From positions 1 to 64,000 of the forward strand of contig NZ_CZVW01000006.1 in assembly GCF_001536065.1 (NCBI RefSeq): a stretch of 64,000 nt of DNA, in the 5' to 3' direction. Positions 1-9,626 of this stretch are shown one piece after another; the stretch's first letter is position 1, and each line of letters opens with the position of its first letter. Source of the DNA: Candidatus Chryseopegocella kryptomonas (GTDB lineage Bacteria > Bacteroidota > Ignavibacteria > Kryptoniales > Kryptoniaceae). The translations under genes were made by a program, and so were the position numbers. The notes beneath the pieces were generated by a model. It was not told the DNA's origin. It saw only the letters and a program-made list of their open reading frames with translations, and searched no databases.

Positions 1-47
1 ATTAACAATCTCGCCTGCGCCTCTTGTATTAATCTTAAAGTAAATCA

Positions 48-276
48 TAACACCTGTAATATACAAGGGATTGAAACATAATAAACCTCGCCTATTCAAC
101 CGACAATGTAAAATTGTGTGAATTGAACCTGTGAGGGATTGAAACGATATACACTTGCGATTGAATCCGCAGGTGCTAATGTGTGTGAATTGAACCTGTG
201 AGGGATTGAAACAATGAAACGGGAATTATTTTTAGTTCTCCGTTTAGTGTGAATTGAACCTGTGAGGGATTGAGAT
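48..276 (+). CRISPR. CRISPR array, right-hand (trailer) end
   Basis: Two identical 30-nt repeats lie at 116-145 and 183-212, ending in GAGGGATTGAAAC. A third copy at 247-276 matches for 25 nt and then degenerates (GAGAT instead of GAAAC), as terminal repeats usually do. A fourth unit ending at 77 keeps only the last 12 nt (AGGGATTGAAAC), though CCTGT also occurs just before it. Spacers are 38, 37 and 34 nt (78-115, 146-182, 213-246) and unrelated to each other. The ATTGAAAC 3' end is typical of type I/III crRNA handles, so transcription is probably rightward, with the leader and more units to the left of the window. No cas gene is visible. The stretch 277-470 holds nothing I can assign firmly. 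Confidence 0.88.
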
Positions 277-470
277 TTTATTAAACGATTTTAACTTCCA
301 CTACATTTCTCACGCTGAATTTTTCCTTTAATCTTAATTCCTGCCAATAAAATAAGATCGTTAGCAAAATCTCCCCACCAAACCAAATTGGAAATTCCTT
401 GCATATCAAACTTGAATTTTTTAAGTTTCAAAACAGAGCGCAAAAATAAAAACAAAATTCTTCAAAAGCC

Positions 471-2582
471 ATGGCGAAAAAACTTTTACTCCTAACTTTG
501 CTCTTCACTGCGTTAACACTTTCACAAAAATTAAATTACCCACCGACGAAAACAGTTGATGTAGTTGATGATTATCACGGCGTTAAAGTCGCCGACCCGT
601 ATCGCTGGCTTGAAGATTTTGAATCGGAAGAGGTGAAACAATGGGTTGATGCTCAAAATAAAATCACATTTGATTTCGTTCGCTCCGTCCCGTTTTATGA
701 AAAAATTAAATCAAGATTGACTGAACTGATGAATTATCCCAAATACTCCGTCCCTGTGAAAGCAGGAAGCAAATACTTTTTCTTCAAAAATGATGGATTG
801 CAGAATCAATCCGTTCTTTATGTGAGAGATGGTTTGAGGGGAAAAGATATGCTTGTGGTTGATCCGAATAAATTCAGTGAAGATGGAACAGTTGCTTTGA
901 TGAACATTTCATATAGTAAAGATGGGAGATTTATCGCTTATGGTGTTTCCGTAAGTGGTAGCGATTGGCAAGAAATTAAAATAAAAGATGTTGTGACGGG
1001 AAAAGATTATGACGAAGTTTTAAAATGGTGTAAATTTTCAAGCATTGCGTGGTTGCCGAATAATTCGGGCTTTTATTACAATCGTTTCCCCGAACCCGGA
1101 ACTGTTCCAAAAGGTGAGGAAAACAGCCACAATAAAGTTTATTTCCACAAACTTGGAACTCCACAATCAGAAGATAAACTCGTTTATGAAAGACCAGATG
1201 CAAAGGAGTTAAACTTTTATCCGAGAATTACAGAAGATGGGAAATATCTAATTTTAACTGTGACACACGGAACAAGTCCGAAAAATAGAATTTATTATCG
1301 TGAGTTAAACAGCGATGGCGATTTCATTCGTCTGCTTGATGAAGCGGATGCAAGTTATGATTTTGTCGGAAATAAAGGAAGCGTCTTTTACTTTGTTACA
1401 GATTTAAATGCCCCGAAATATAAAATCATTGCAATTGATGTTAAGAATCCGGATAGAAAGAACTGGAAAGATGTGATTGGTGAGGATAAAAAAGCAGTTA
1501 TCGCAGATGCAAGAATAATTAACAATCAATTTGTCATCGTTTACACCGAAGATGTCAAACATAAAATTAAAATTTATTCGCTTGATGGAAAGTTTATTAA
1601 GGAGATTAAATTGCCGGAGGCGGGCAGTGTTTCAGGTCTATCCGGGAGGCAGGATGATAAAGAAATGTTTTTTGGCTTCACATCTTTTTTGCATCCGATG
1701 AATGTTTATAGATATGATTTTGAGACGGGGAAACTTGAATTATTTTTTGAAACGAAGTTGAAAGGATTTGATCCGAAGGATTATGAAGTGAAACAAGTTT
1801 TTTATGAGTCAAAAGATGGAGTTAAAGTTCCGATGTATATTGTTCATAAGCGAGGGATAAAACTTGATGGAAATAATCCTGCGTTGCTTTATGGTTATGG
1901 TGGATTTAACATAAGTATAATGCCATCGTTTTCGGCGGTGAGATTGCTCTGGCTTGAAATAGGCGGTGTTTATGCAGTGGCGAATTTAAGAGGTGGAAGT
2001 GAATACGGAGAAGAATGGCATCAGGCAGGAATGCTTGATAAAAAACAAAATGTGTTCAATGATTTTATCTCTGCTGGTGAATGGTTGATTAAAAACGGTT
2101 ATACGAATTCAAAAAAACTTGTCATAAACGGGCGAAGTAACGGTGGATTGCTTGTTGCAGCGTGTATGGTTCAGAGACCAGATTTATACGGTGCGGTTGT
2201 TTGCGAAGTTCCGGTAATTGATATGTTAAGGTATCATAAATTTACAGTTGGGAGATATTGGATTCCGGAATATGGCAATGCGGAGGCAAATCCAGAACAT
2301 TTCAAATTCTTATACGCATATTCACCGCTTCACAATGTTAAAAAAGGCGTTGTTTATCCACCGACAATAATCACGACTGCGGATCACGACGATAGAGTTG
2401 TCCCACTTCACGCATATAAATTTACTGCAACTTTGCAATCTGCGAACGCAGGGGATACGCCGATACTTTTGAGGGTTGAAACGAAAGCAGGGCACGGTGC
2501 TGGAAAACCAACATCAAAAATAATTGAGGAACAATCGGATATTTACGCTTTCGTTTTTAAGGTTCTGGGGATTAATTATTGA
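471..2582 (+). CDS. Secreted prolyl oligopeptidase (S9A family)
   Basis: 703 aa. The first ~18 residues (MAKKLLLLTLLF...) form a signal peptide, so the enzyme probably acts in the periplasm or outside. The N-terminal half is the beta-propeller of the family and the C-terminal third the alpha/beta hydrolase. The triad is readable: Ser556 in GRSNGG, Asp640 in ADHDDRVVPLH and His675 in KAGHGAGKP. Spacing and length match classical prolyl oligopeptidase closely. The family cleaves short peptides after proline, so a role in peptide scavenging is likely. No strong ribosome site precedes the ATG. It stands alone between the CRISPR array and a hairpin at 2596-2622. Confidence 0.93.
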   Translation: MAKKLLLLTLLFTALTLSQKLNYPPTKTVDVVDDYHGVKVADPYRWLEDFESEEVKQWVDAQNKITFDFVRSVPFYEKIKSRLTELMNYPKYSVPVKAGSKYFFFKNDGLQNQSVLYVRDGLRGKDMLVVDPNKFSEDGTVALMNISYSKDGRFIAYGVSVSGSDWQEIKIKDVVTGKDYDEVLKWCKFSSIAWLPNNSGFYYNRFPEPGTVPKGEENSHNKVYFHKLGTPQSEDKLVYERPDAKELNFYPRITEDGKYLILTVTHGTSPKNRIYYRELNSDGDFIRLLDEADASYDFVGNKGSVFYFVTDLNAPKYKIIAIDVKNPDRKNWKDVIGEDKKAVIADARIINNQFVIVYTEDVKHKIKIYSLDGKFIKEIKLPEAGSVSGLSGRQDDKEMFFGFTSFLHPMNVYRYDFETGKLELFFETKLKGFDPKDYEVKQVFYESKDGVKVPMYIVHKRGIKLDGNNPALLYGYGGFNISIMPSFSAVRLLWLEIGGVYAVANLRGGSEYGEEWHQAGMLDKKQNVFNDFISAGEWLIKNGYTNSKKLVINGRSNGGLLVAACMVQRPDLYGAVVCEVPVIDMLRYHKFTVGRYWIPEYGNAEANPEHFKFLYAYSPLHNVKKGVVYPPTIITTADHDDRVVPLHAYKFTATLQSANAGDTPILLRVETKAGHGAGKPTSKIIEEQSDIYAFVFKVLGINY

Positions 2583-2595
2583 TTTTATTATTTTG

Positions 2596-2622
2596 CCCCT
2601 CTCTGCTTTTTGCAGGGAGGGG
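2596..2622 (+). terminator. Hairpin after the peptidase gene
   Basis: An 11-bp stem with one G-U pair (2596-2606 with 2612-2622) closes a 5-nt T loop, 14 nt after the peptidase stop. It lacks a downstream T run, so it may be a weak or factor-assisted terminator or a 3'-end stabiliser. Confidence 0.5.
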
Positions 2623-2711
2623 TCATCAAAGCGGAAATTAAACTTGTTTAATTTCAAAAGCGGGGTTATATTTATTTGGTTTTCGCTGAAAATTTAAAAT
2701 TCTTGTTTAAG

Positions 2712-4088
2712 ATGGCAAAGCAAAAAACACAATTCGTATGTCAAAACTGCGGTTATATCTCGCTAAAGTGGATGGGGAGATGCCCTGAATGCAATGAATG
2801 GAACACAATGGTTGAGGAAATAATAATGCCAGAGGATAAAATTCAGGAGCAGATTTCACTTTTAAAGCCACCTGCAATAGCAGTTGACCTTGAAAAAGTT
2901 GATCTAAAAGAAGAAGAAAGGATAAAAACGGGGATAAATGAGTTTGATCGTGTTCTTGGTGGAGGTATCGTGCCAGGTTCGGTTGTCTTAATTGCGGGAG
3001 ACCCAGGCGTTGGTAAATCAACTCTTATGACACAAATTGTTCCGGGGTTGAAAGGGAAAAAAGTTCTCTATGTTACTGGTGAAGAATCAGTAAAGCAATT
3101 GAAACTTAGAACGGAAAGATTAAATTTTCCAAAGTCATTCCAATCAAAAAATTTTCTCGTCCTTGCGGAGACAAATTTAAACCTTGTTATAAATGTGATT
3201 GAAGAGGTAAATCCTGATATAATCATAATTGATTCAATTCAAACGATGTACAGACCCGAGCTTGAAAGTGCTCCCGGAAGCGTGAGTCAGGTTCGTGAAT
3301 GTGCATCTGTTCTTATGCAACTTGCGAAAAATACGGGTAAATCTATTCTTCTTGTCGGGCATGTGACGAAAGACGGTTTGATCGCGGGTCCAAAGGTTCT
3401 TGAACATATGGTTGATACTGTTTTGCAATTTGAGGGCGAAAGGCATCAGGCATATAGAATTTTGCGAGCTGTGAAAAATAGATTTGGCTCAACGAATGAG
3501 ATTGGAATTTTTGAGATGACGACGGAAGGATTGAAAGAGGTAAAAAATCCATCTGAAATTTTTCTCTCTGAAAGAACTTTTGGAGTTTCGGGTTCATCGG
3601 TTGTTGCGTGTATTGAAGGGACAAGACCTCTTCTTGTTGAGGTTCAGGCGCTTGTTACCCCGGCAAGTTATGGAACTCCGCAGAGAACATCAATTGGTTT
3701 TGATTATCATCGCCTTTCTGTGCTTCTTGCTGTCCTTGAAAAGAAAGTTGGCGTTAGGTTAAGCGGAAATGATGTTTTTATAAAAATTGTGGGTGGATTG
3801 AGAATTGACGAACCTGCGATTGATCTTGGAGTTGTGACAGCAATAGTTTCAAGTTTGAAAGATATTCCTGTTGATTCTCAATCCGTAGTTGTTGGTGAAG
3901 TTGGTCTTGCGGGTGAAGTCAGATCGGTTACGCAAATAGAGAAAAGAATTCAAGAATCAGCAAAGCTTGGATTTAAAAAGATCATCATTCCGAAAAATAA
4001 CACGCGTGGTTTAAAAATTGACGCAGAAATTGAAATCGTTGGCGTAAGAAAAGTAAATCAAGCACTTGAAGAACTTTTGAACATTTAA
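2712..4088 (+). CDS. radA: DNA repair protein RadA
   Basis: 458 aa from the ATG at 2712; the frame is open upstream to 2676, but homologous RadA proteins begin just before the zinc finger. Domain order: a four-Cys zinc finger (C10, C13, C24, C27), a RecA-like ATPase with Walker A GDPGVGKST (residues 96-104), the diagnostic KNRFG motif (255-259), and a C-terminal Lon-protease-like domain. RadA is a branch-migration helicase that acts with RecA in recombinational repair. The next genes follow closely, so it may be cotranscribed with the small membrane protein and rdgB. Confidence 0.95.
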   Translation: MAKQKTQFVCQNCGYISLKWMGRCPECNEWNTMVEEIIMPEDKIQEQISLLKPPAIAVDLEKVDLKEEERIKTGINEFDRVLGGGIVPGSVVLIAGDPGVGKSTLMTQIVPGLKGKKVLYVTGEESVKQLKLRTERLNFPKSFQSKNFLVLAETNLNLVINVIEEVNPDIIIIDSIQTMYRPELESAPGSVSQVRECASVLMQLAKNTGKSILLVGHVTKDGLIAGPKVLEHMVDTVLQFEGERHQAYRILRAVKNRFGSTNEIGIFEMTTEGLKEVKNPSEIFLSERTFGVSGSSVVACIEGTRPLLVEVQALVTPASYGTPQRTSIGFDYHRLSVLLAVLEKKVGVRLSGNDVFIKIVGGLRIDEPAIDLGVVTAIVSSLKDIPVDSQSVVVGEVGLAGEVRSVTQIEKRIQESAKLGFKKIIIPKNNTRGLKIDAEIEIVGVRKVNQALEELLNI

Positions 4089-4105
4089 AACAAAAAAGGC
4101 AAACG

Positions 4106-4405
4106 ATGAAAGAAGCTCTTGGTTTAATTGGGCTTATCGCAATTGTAATATGCTGGATTCCTCAAACTTATGAGTCCATAAAACGTGGTTATACGAATAT
4201 GAACCTTTATTTCCTGCTAATATATTTCATTGGAAGTTTATCGCTGACAATTTATGCTATTGGAAATTTTGTTTTCTTCACGCTTAATTTTCTTGCATCA
4301 ATTGGAAGTTTGATAAATTTATACTTCAAATTTTTCCCTCGTGTAAAAATAAATCCAGCTGAAAATGAAAATAGTCCTTGCAACGAGAAACAGGCACAAG
4401 GTTGA
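4106..4405 (+). CDS. SemiSWEET / PQ-loop small membrane protein
   Basis: 99 aa with three hydrophobic segments and a Pro-Gln pair (P19-Q20 in CWIPQTYESIKRG) at the end of the first, the hallmark of PQ-loop proteins. One three-helix bundle is the size of bacterial SemiSWEETs, which dimerise to carry sugars by facilitated diffusion. The substrate cannot be told from sequence. It begins 17 nt after radA, and its hydrophilic tail overlaps the start of rdgB by 41 nt, which suggests translational coupling. Confidence 0.72.
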   Translation: MKEALGLIGLIAIVICWIPQTYESIKRGYTNMNLYFLLIYFIGSLSLTIYAIGNFVFFTLNFLASIGSLINLYFKFFPRVKINPAENENSPCNEKQAQG

Positions 4406-4985
4406 GGAGATAAAGCAAATTTTGAAAATTTATCTTCCGGATGAGATTTATTCAGGACTTGAAATTTTAAGCACTGCTGATTTCCCAGAAATTCCCGATA
4501 TATACGAGGACGGTAAAACATACTATGAGAATGCTTCAAAGAAAGCAAGGATAGTTCATAAATTTACAGGTCTTCCCTCCGTTGCTGATGATAGCGGGAT
4601 TGAGGTGGATTTTTTAAATGGGGAACCCGGCGTTATATCCGCAGTTTATGCCGGTGAAAATGCAACCGATGATGAAAACAACAGAAAACTTTTAAAACTT
4701 CTTGAAGGAGTTCCAATTGAAAATAGAACAGCTCGTTTTAGATGTGTGATTGTTTATGTTGATGGTGATGTTGAGAAAATTTTTGAAGGCGTGACCGAAG
4801 GTAAAGTTATATTTGAACCGCGCGGGGATGGTGGGTTTGGATATGATCCGCTCTTTGTTCCGGATGGATTTGATTTAACATTTGCGCAGATGCCAAAAGA
4901 TTTGAAAAATAGGATAAGTCATAGAGCGAAAGCAATTAAAAAATTTGCGGAATTCATTTCGGAAATTTTGCAAAAACAAAATTGA
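4365..4985 (+). CDS. rdgB: XTP/dITP diphosphatase (RdgB/HAM1)
   Basis: 206 aa. It removes non-canonical purine nucleoside triphosphates (XTP, dITP) by hydrolysis to the monophosphate. Family signatures are the N-terminal TRNRHKVEEI, the VADDSGIEVDFLNGEPGV segment, GFGYDPLF, and the C-terminal SHRAKA. Length is typical. The start overlaps the upstream small membrane gene, and the end overlaps possible upstream starts of hemL. No oddities seen. Confidence 0.95.
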   Translation: MKIVLATRNRHKVEEIKQILKIYLPDEIYSGLEILSTADFPEIPDIYEDGKTYYENASKKARIVHKFTGLPSVADDSGIEVDFLNGEPGVISAVYAGENATDDENNRKLLKLLEGVPIENRTARFRCVIVYVDGDVEKIFEGVTEGKVIFEPRGDGGFGYDPLFVPDGFDLTFAQMPKDLKNRISHRAKAIKKFAEFISEILQKQN

Positions 4986-4995
4986 GAAATTTTTG

Positions 4996-6291
4996 ATGAA
5001 GACGGGCAAAAGCAAAAATCTTTATTCAAAGGCGTTAAGTTTAATGCCCGGGGGTGTGAATTCACCAGTCAGGGCTTTCAAGGCGGTTAATTCAAATCCA
5101 TTGTTCATAGCAAAAGCGTCGGGTTCAAAGATATGGGATGTTGACGGGAATAAGTTTATTGACTATGTTATGTCTTGGGGTCCGCTTATACTTGGACATT
5201 CACATCCGGAGGTTATATCTGCTGTTAAAAATGCTTTGAAAAACGGAACAAGTTATGGCGCTCCAACGGAAATTGAAGTTAAAATGGCTGAATTGATCAA
5301 AAAGATGATTCCGTCAATTGAACTTGTTAGAATGGTTAACTCTGGGACGGAAGCGACGATGAGCGCAATTCGGCTTGCGAGAGCTTACACGGGAAAAAAG
5401 AAAATCATAAAATTTGAAGGTTGTTATCATGGTCATGCAGATAGTTTCCTTGTAAAAGCTGGTTCTGGCGCTACAACTCTTGGAATACCGAGCAGTCCCG
5501 GTGTCCCAAATGAACTCGCATCGCTTACTTTGAATGCAAAGTTTAATGATATTGAATCAGTTCAAAAACTTGTTGATGAAAATAAAAATGAAATTGCTTG
5601 CATAATTGTTGAGCCGGTTCCGGGGAATATGGGGGTTGTTTTGCCAAAAGATGATTTTTTGAAAAAGCTTCGTGAGATTTGTGATCGTGAAAATATAGTT
5701 TTGATTTTTGATGAAGTTATAACGGGATTTCGTCTTGCTCCCGGGGGTGCGCAAGAGTTATTTGGAGTTAAACCTGACTTGACAACGCTTGGGAAAATTA
5801 TAGGTGGTGGATTTCCTGTTGGAGCTTATGGCGGGAAAAAAGAAATTATGCAATTAGTTGCACCATCAGGACCTGTTTATCAGGCAGGGACGCTTTCAGG
5901 AAATCCAATCGCAATGACTGCTGGATATACAACTTTGAAAATTTTATACGAAAAAAGAAAAACGATTTATAAACAACTTGATTCAAAAGCGAAGTATCTT
6001 GCCGAAAGATTCAGAGAAATTGCAGATAAAAATGGTGTAAAGGTTCGGGTCAATCAAATTGGCTCAATGATGACTATTTTCTTTTCGGATGGCGAAGTTT
6101 ATGATTATGAGTCGGCTTTAAAATCGGACACAAAAAAATTTGCAAAATTTTTCAACCTTATGCTTAAAAATGGAGTTTATCTCCCGCCGTCGCAGTTTGA
6201 AGCGATGTTTTTGTCAACCGCACATACAGAGCAAGACATTGAAAAAACAATCAAAGCATTTGAGAAAGCGATCAAAGCTCTTTTAAGTTAA
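4996..6291 (+). CDS. hemL: Glutamate-1-semialdehyde 2,1-aminomutase
   Basis: 431 aa from the ATG at 4996; this start gives MKTGKSKNLYSKALSLMPGG, the usual N-terminus, whereas the open frame back to 4945 overlaps rdgB and is not needed. This PLP enzyme makes 5-aminolevulinate from glutamate-1-semialdehyde in the C5 route to haem. The PLP-binding Lys267 sits in TLGKIIGGGFPVGAYGG, and GVNSPVRAF near the start is family-specific. It fits the haem-protein content of the window (c-type cytochromes at 61-64 kb). Other haem-pathway genes are not in view. Confidence 0.95.
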   Translation: MKTGKSKNLYSKALSLMPGGVNSPVRAFKAVNSNPLFIAKASGSKIWDVDGNKFIDYVMSWGPLILGHSHPEVISAVKNALKNGTSYGAPTEIEVKMAELIKKMIPSIELVRMVNSGTEATMSAIRLARAYTGKKKIIKFEGCYHGHADSFLVKAGSGATTLGIPSSPGVPNELASLTLNAKFNDIESVQKLVDENKNEIACIIVEPVPGNMGVVLPKDDFLKKLREICDRENIVLIFDEVITGFRLAPGGAQELFGVKPDLTTLGKIIGGGFPVGAYGGKKEIMQLVAPSGPVYQAGTLSGNPIAMTAGYTTLKILYEKRKTIYKQLDSKAKYLAERFREIADKNGVKVRVNQIGSMMTIFFSDGEVYDYESALKSDTKKFAKFFNLMLKNGVYLPPSQFEAMFLSTAHTEQDIEKTIKAFEKAIKALLS

Positions 6292-6368
6292 TAGCCATTG
6301 GAACATTTCGCTTTCTTCATCTCGTCAAATTATTTTGAATTTATCACAAACAAAATCAAGGTGTTAAG

Positions 6369-9300
6369 ATGAGAGTAAAAAATTTACTGTTTTTGTTTGG
6401 GTTTATTCTTCTTTTTTCATTTGTTTCATCTTTTGCGCAGAAAAAAACTGAGCCAGTAAAAGCGCAACCATTTAAATACGACACGAGTTTATATCGTGCT
6501 ATGCAGTGGCGTGAGATTGGACCGTTTAGAGGTGGAAGGTCAATAGCAGTTGCAGGTCATCCTGAACAACCTTTGACTTATTATTTCGGTGCAACTGGCG
6601 GTGGTGTGTGGAAGACGGAAGATGGTGGCGCCACATGGGTAAATGTTTCAGATGGATTTTTAAAGTCAAGTTCTGTCGGTGCAATCGCAGTTGCTGAATC
6701 TGATCCAAATGTAATTTATATTGGAATGGGTGAGTCGTGTCTGAGAAACAATATAATCATTGGAGATGGGGTTTATAAATCCGAAGACGCTGGGAAGACA
6801 TGGAAACATCTTGGACTTGCTGAAACGAAAGTTATATCAAAGATTCGCATTCATCCGAAAGATGAAAACATTGTTTATGTAGCTGCGCTTGGTAATCCAT
6901 TTGCACCATCGCCAGAACGAGGTGTTTATAAATCAACAGATGGCGGTAAAACATGGAGAAAGGTTTTATACAAAGATGAAAAAACAGGAGCTGTTGATTT
7001 ATCAATTGATCCAACGAATCCGAGAGTTATTTACGCTTCAATGTGGGAAGTTTATAGAAACTTTTGGACGCTTTCAAGTGGTGGTCCAGGAAGTGGGCTC
7101 TGGAAATCAACAGACGGTGGGGAAACATGGTTTGAAATTTCAAATAATCCGGGCTTTCCAAAAGGGATAAAAGGCAAAATTGGGGTTTCGGCATCACCTG
7201 CAAAACCTGGACTTGTCTGGGCTCTTGTTGAAGCGGAAAATGGTGGACTTTTCAAATCGGAAGATGGTGGCGCAACATGGAGAAAAGTTAACGACGACAA
7301 AAGGTTATGGGAAAGACCTTTTTATTATATGCATGTTTTCTCTGACCCGAAAAATCCAGATGTCGTTTATGTTTTAAATGTTCAATTTTTAAAGTCAATT
7401 GACGGAGGGAGAACTTTTACAACTGTGAGAACCCCGCACAGCGACCATCACGATTTGTGGATAAATCCGAAGGATCCAAATATAATGATTCACGCAAGCG
7501 ATGGAGGAGCTTCTGTTACATTTAATGGGGGTTTAACATGGACCGAGCAAGATTATCCAACCGCACAATTTTACCATGTCACAATTGACAGTCAATTTCC
7601 ATATTACATTTACGGGGCTCAACAGGACAACACAACTGTTGGAATTGCAAGTAGAACAACGGGTTTCGGAATAGATAGAACAGATTGGTTTCCTGTTGGT
7701 GGAGGCGAAAGTGGTTATATTGCAGTTAGACCAGATGATCCGAATATAGTTTATGCGGGAAGTTATGGTGGACTTTTAACAAGATTTGATAAAAGAACTC
7801 GTGAAATTAAAAACATAAGCGTTTGGCCAGAGACACCAATTGGAGCCGGAGCGAAAGACATAAAATATCGTTTCCAGTGGACTTATCCAATTGTTATTTC
7901 ACCTCATGATCCAAATGTTTTATATGTTACGGGAAATCATGTTTTCCGAAGCACGGATGAGGGGATGACATGGGAAGTTATAAGCCCTGACTTAACAAGA
8001 AATGATACTTCAAAGATCGGTCCATCGGGTGGACCAATAACAAAAGACAACACGACGGCGGAGTATTATTGCACTATTTTTGCTTTCGCAGAATCTCCCG
8101 TCAAAAAGGGAGTTCTCTGGGCTGGCTCTGATGATGGGCTAATTCATGTTTCAACGGATAACGGGAAAACTTGGACAAATGTAACTCCGAAGGAATTACC
8201 AGAATGGAGTTTGATAAGCATAATTGAGCCATCGCCTTTTGACGCTGGGACAGCATATGTGGCTGCGACGAAATATAAACTTGGTGATTTTAAACCGTAT
8301 ATTTTCAAAACCACAGATTACGGGAAAACATGGAAAAAAATTGTGAATGGAATTCCAGATGGACACTTTACACGAGTTGTTCGCGCCGATCCGAATAGAA
8401 AGGGTTTGCTTTACGCTGGGACTGAATTCGGTATTTATGTATCTTTTGATGATGGCGAAAACTGGCAAACGCTTCAACTCAACCTTCCAATCACTCCAAT
8501 TTATGATATTGCGGTTCATCCAAGAGAGAAAGATCTTGTCGTTGCAACGCATGGGCGTTCGTTTTGGGTTCTTGATGATTTAACACCGCTTTATCAGATA
8601 AACGATGAAGTTGCAAAGTCAGATGTTTATCTTTTCAAGCCTCGCGATACATACAGGATGCGCGGAGGTGGTGGTTTTAGGGTTCCAGGTGCAACAGTTG
8701 GGCAAAATCCGCCGAATGGCGTTATTGTTTATTATTATTTCAAAGAAAAACCCAAAGACGAAGTCAAACTTGAATTTTATGACGAAAAAGGAAACTTGAT
8801 AAAATCATTTTCAAGCAAAGCCGAAAGACCGGAAGGAGAACAACCCCAACAGGAAGAATTCTTCATGTTTGGTGCAGGTCCTCGCGCTGAAAGAGTTCCC
8901 GTGGAAGCGGGGATGAACCGATTTGTCTGGGATATGCGCTATCCTGATGCTGAAAACTTAAAAGACATTCGTTTCTGGAGCTGGGGTGGGACGACAAGAG
9001 GACCTGTTGCAGTTCCCGGAAAATATCAAGTTAAACTCACAGTCGGTGGCAAAACATTAACACAATGGTTTGAAATTAAAAAAGACCCGAGGATAAAAAC
9101 AACGGATGAAGAATTTAAAGAGCAATTTGAACTTTTGATCAAAATCAGAGATAAACTCAGCGAGGCAAATAAAACAGTTAACACGATAAGAGACATAGTT
9201 AAGCAAATTGACGAATTAACACAGAGATTAAAAGGCACACAAAACGATGAAAAAGTTAGAAAACTTGCGAAACCTTTGAGAGATAAACTTACATCAATTG

Positions 9301-9572
9301 AAAGCGAAATAACACAAAATAAAGCAAGAAGCTCACAAGACATTTTGAATCATCCTGTTAAATTAAATGGAAAACTTGCTGCACTTGCAAGTGCAGTCGC
9401 AAGCGCCGATTCCAAACCAACCAAACAAATGTATGATGTCTTTGATGACCTATCAAAACGACTTGATGTCCAACTTAACAAGTTTAAGGAAGTGATGGAA
9501 AGGGATATACCTGAATTTAATCGTGCAATTAAAGAACTTGACATTCCAGCGTTAATAATTGAGAAGAAATAA
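6369..9572 (+). CDS. Secreted BNR-repeat (sortilin/VPS10-like) protein
   Basis: 1067 aa with a signal peptide (MRVKNLLFLFGFILLF...SFAQ). About ten Asp-box/BNR motifs of the type SxDGGxTW are spread from residue ~80 to ~700, e.g. KTEDGGATW, KSEDAGKTW, KSTDGGKTW, RSTDEGMTW and KTTDYGKTW, implying one or two beta-propellers. A beta-rich module and a helical, charged C-terminal region (about 910-1067) follow. The family is often labelled glycosyl hydrolase or sortilin-like, but catalytic activity is unproven. It is common in FCB genomes, often beside TonB receptors as here. A hairpin at 9578-9598 ends the unit. Confidence 0.85.
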   Translation: MRVKNLLFLFGFILLFSFVSSFAQKKTEPVKAQPFKYDTSLYRAMQWREIGPFRGGRSIAVAGHPEQPLTYYFGATGGGVWKTEDGGATWVNVSDGFLKSSSVGAIAVAESDPNVIYIGMGESCLRNNIIIGDGVYKSEDAGKTWKHLGLAETKVISKIRIHPKDENIVYVAALGNPFAPSPERGVYKSTDGGKTWRKVLYKDEKTGAVDLSIDPTNPRVIYASMWEVYRNFWTLSSGGPGSGLWKSTDGGETWFEISNNPGFPKGIKGKIGVSASPAKPGLVWALVEAENGGLFKSEDGGATWRKVNDDKRLWERPFYYMHVFSDPKNPDVVYVLNVQFLKSIDGGRTFTTVRTPHSDHHDLWINPKDPNIMIHASDGGASVTFNGGLTWTEQDYPTAQFYHVTIDSQFPYYIYGAQQDNTTVGIASRTTGFGIDRTDWFPVGGGESGYIAVRPDDPNIVYAGSYGGLLTRFDKRTREIKNISVWPETPIGAGAKDIKYRFQWTYPIVISPHDPNVLYVTGNHVFRSTDEGMTWEVISPDLTRNDTSKIGPSGGPITKDNTTAEYYCTIFAFAESPVKKGVLWAGSDDGLIHVSTDNGKTWTNVTPKELPEWSLISIIEPSPFDAGTAYVAATKYKLGDFKPYIFKTTDYGKTWKKIVNGIPDGHFTRVVRADPNRKGLLYAGTEFGIYVSFDDGENWQTLQLNLPITPIYDIAVHPREKDLVVATHGRSFWVLDDLTPLYQINDEVAKSDVYLFKPRDTYRMRGGGGFRVPGATVGQNPPNGVIVYYYFKEKPKDEVKLEFYDEKGNLIKSFSSKAERPEGEQPQQEEFFMFGAGPRAERVPVEAGMNRFVWDMRYPDAENLKDIRFWSWGGTTRGPVAVPGKYQVKLTVGGKTLTQWFEIKKDPRIKTTDEEFKEQFELLIKIRDKLSEANKTVNTIRDIVKQIDELTQRLKGTQNDEKVRKLAKPLRDKLTSIESEITQNKARSSQDILNHPVKLNGKLAALASAVASADSKPTKQMYDVFDDLSKRLDVQLNKFKEVMERDIPEFNRAIKELDIPALIIEKK

Positions 9573-9577
9573 AACAA

Positions 9578-9598
9578 CCGGGGGCTTATTGCCCCCGG
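9578..9598 (+). terminator. Hairpin after the BNR-repeat gene
   Basis: A perfect 8-bp GC-rich stem (9578-9585 with 9591-9598) with a TTATT loop starts 5 nt after the stop codon. The following bases are A-rich rather than T-rich, so it is not a textbook intrinsic terminator. Confidence 0.5.
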
Positions 9599-9626
9599 CT
9601 AAATAAAAATAAATCCAGGAGTGGGG

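Noticed and set aside
291-404. Minus-strand ORF of 37 codons (MQGISNLVWWGDFANDLILLAG...) next to the CRISPR array
   Set aside because: Codon use looks genuine, and a single A removed would extend it to KFSVRNVVEVKIV, but it is too short and matches nothing I know. It may be a gene remnant; not annotated.
4945-4995. Longer hemL start at 4945
   Set aside because: It would overlap rdgB by 41 nt and add residues not found in HemL proteins.
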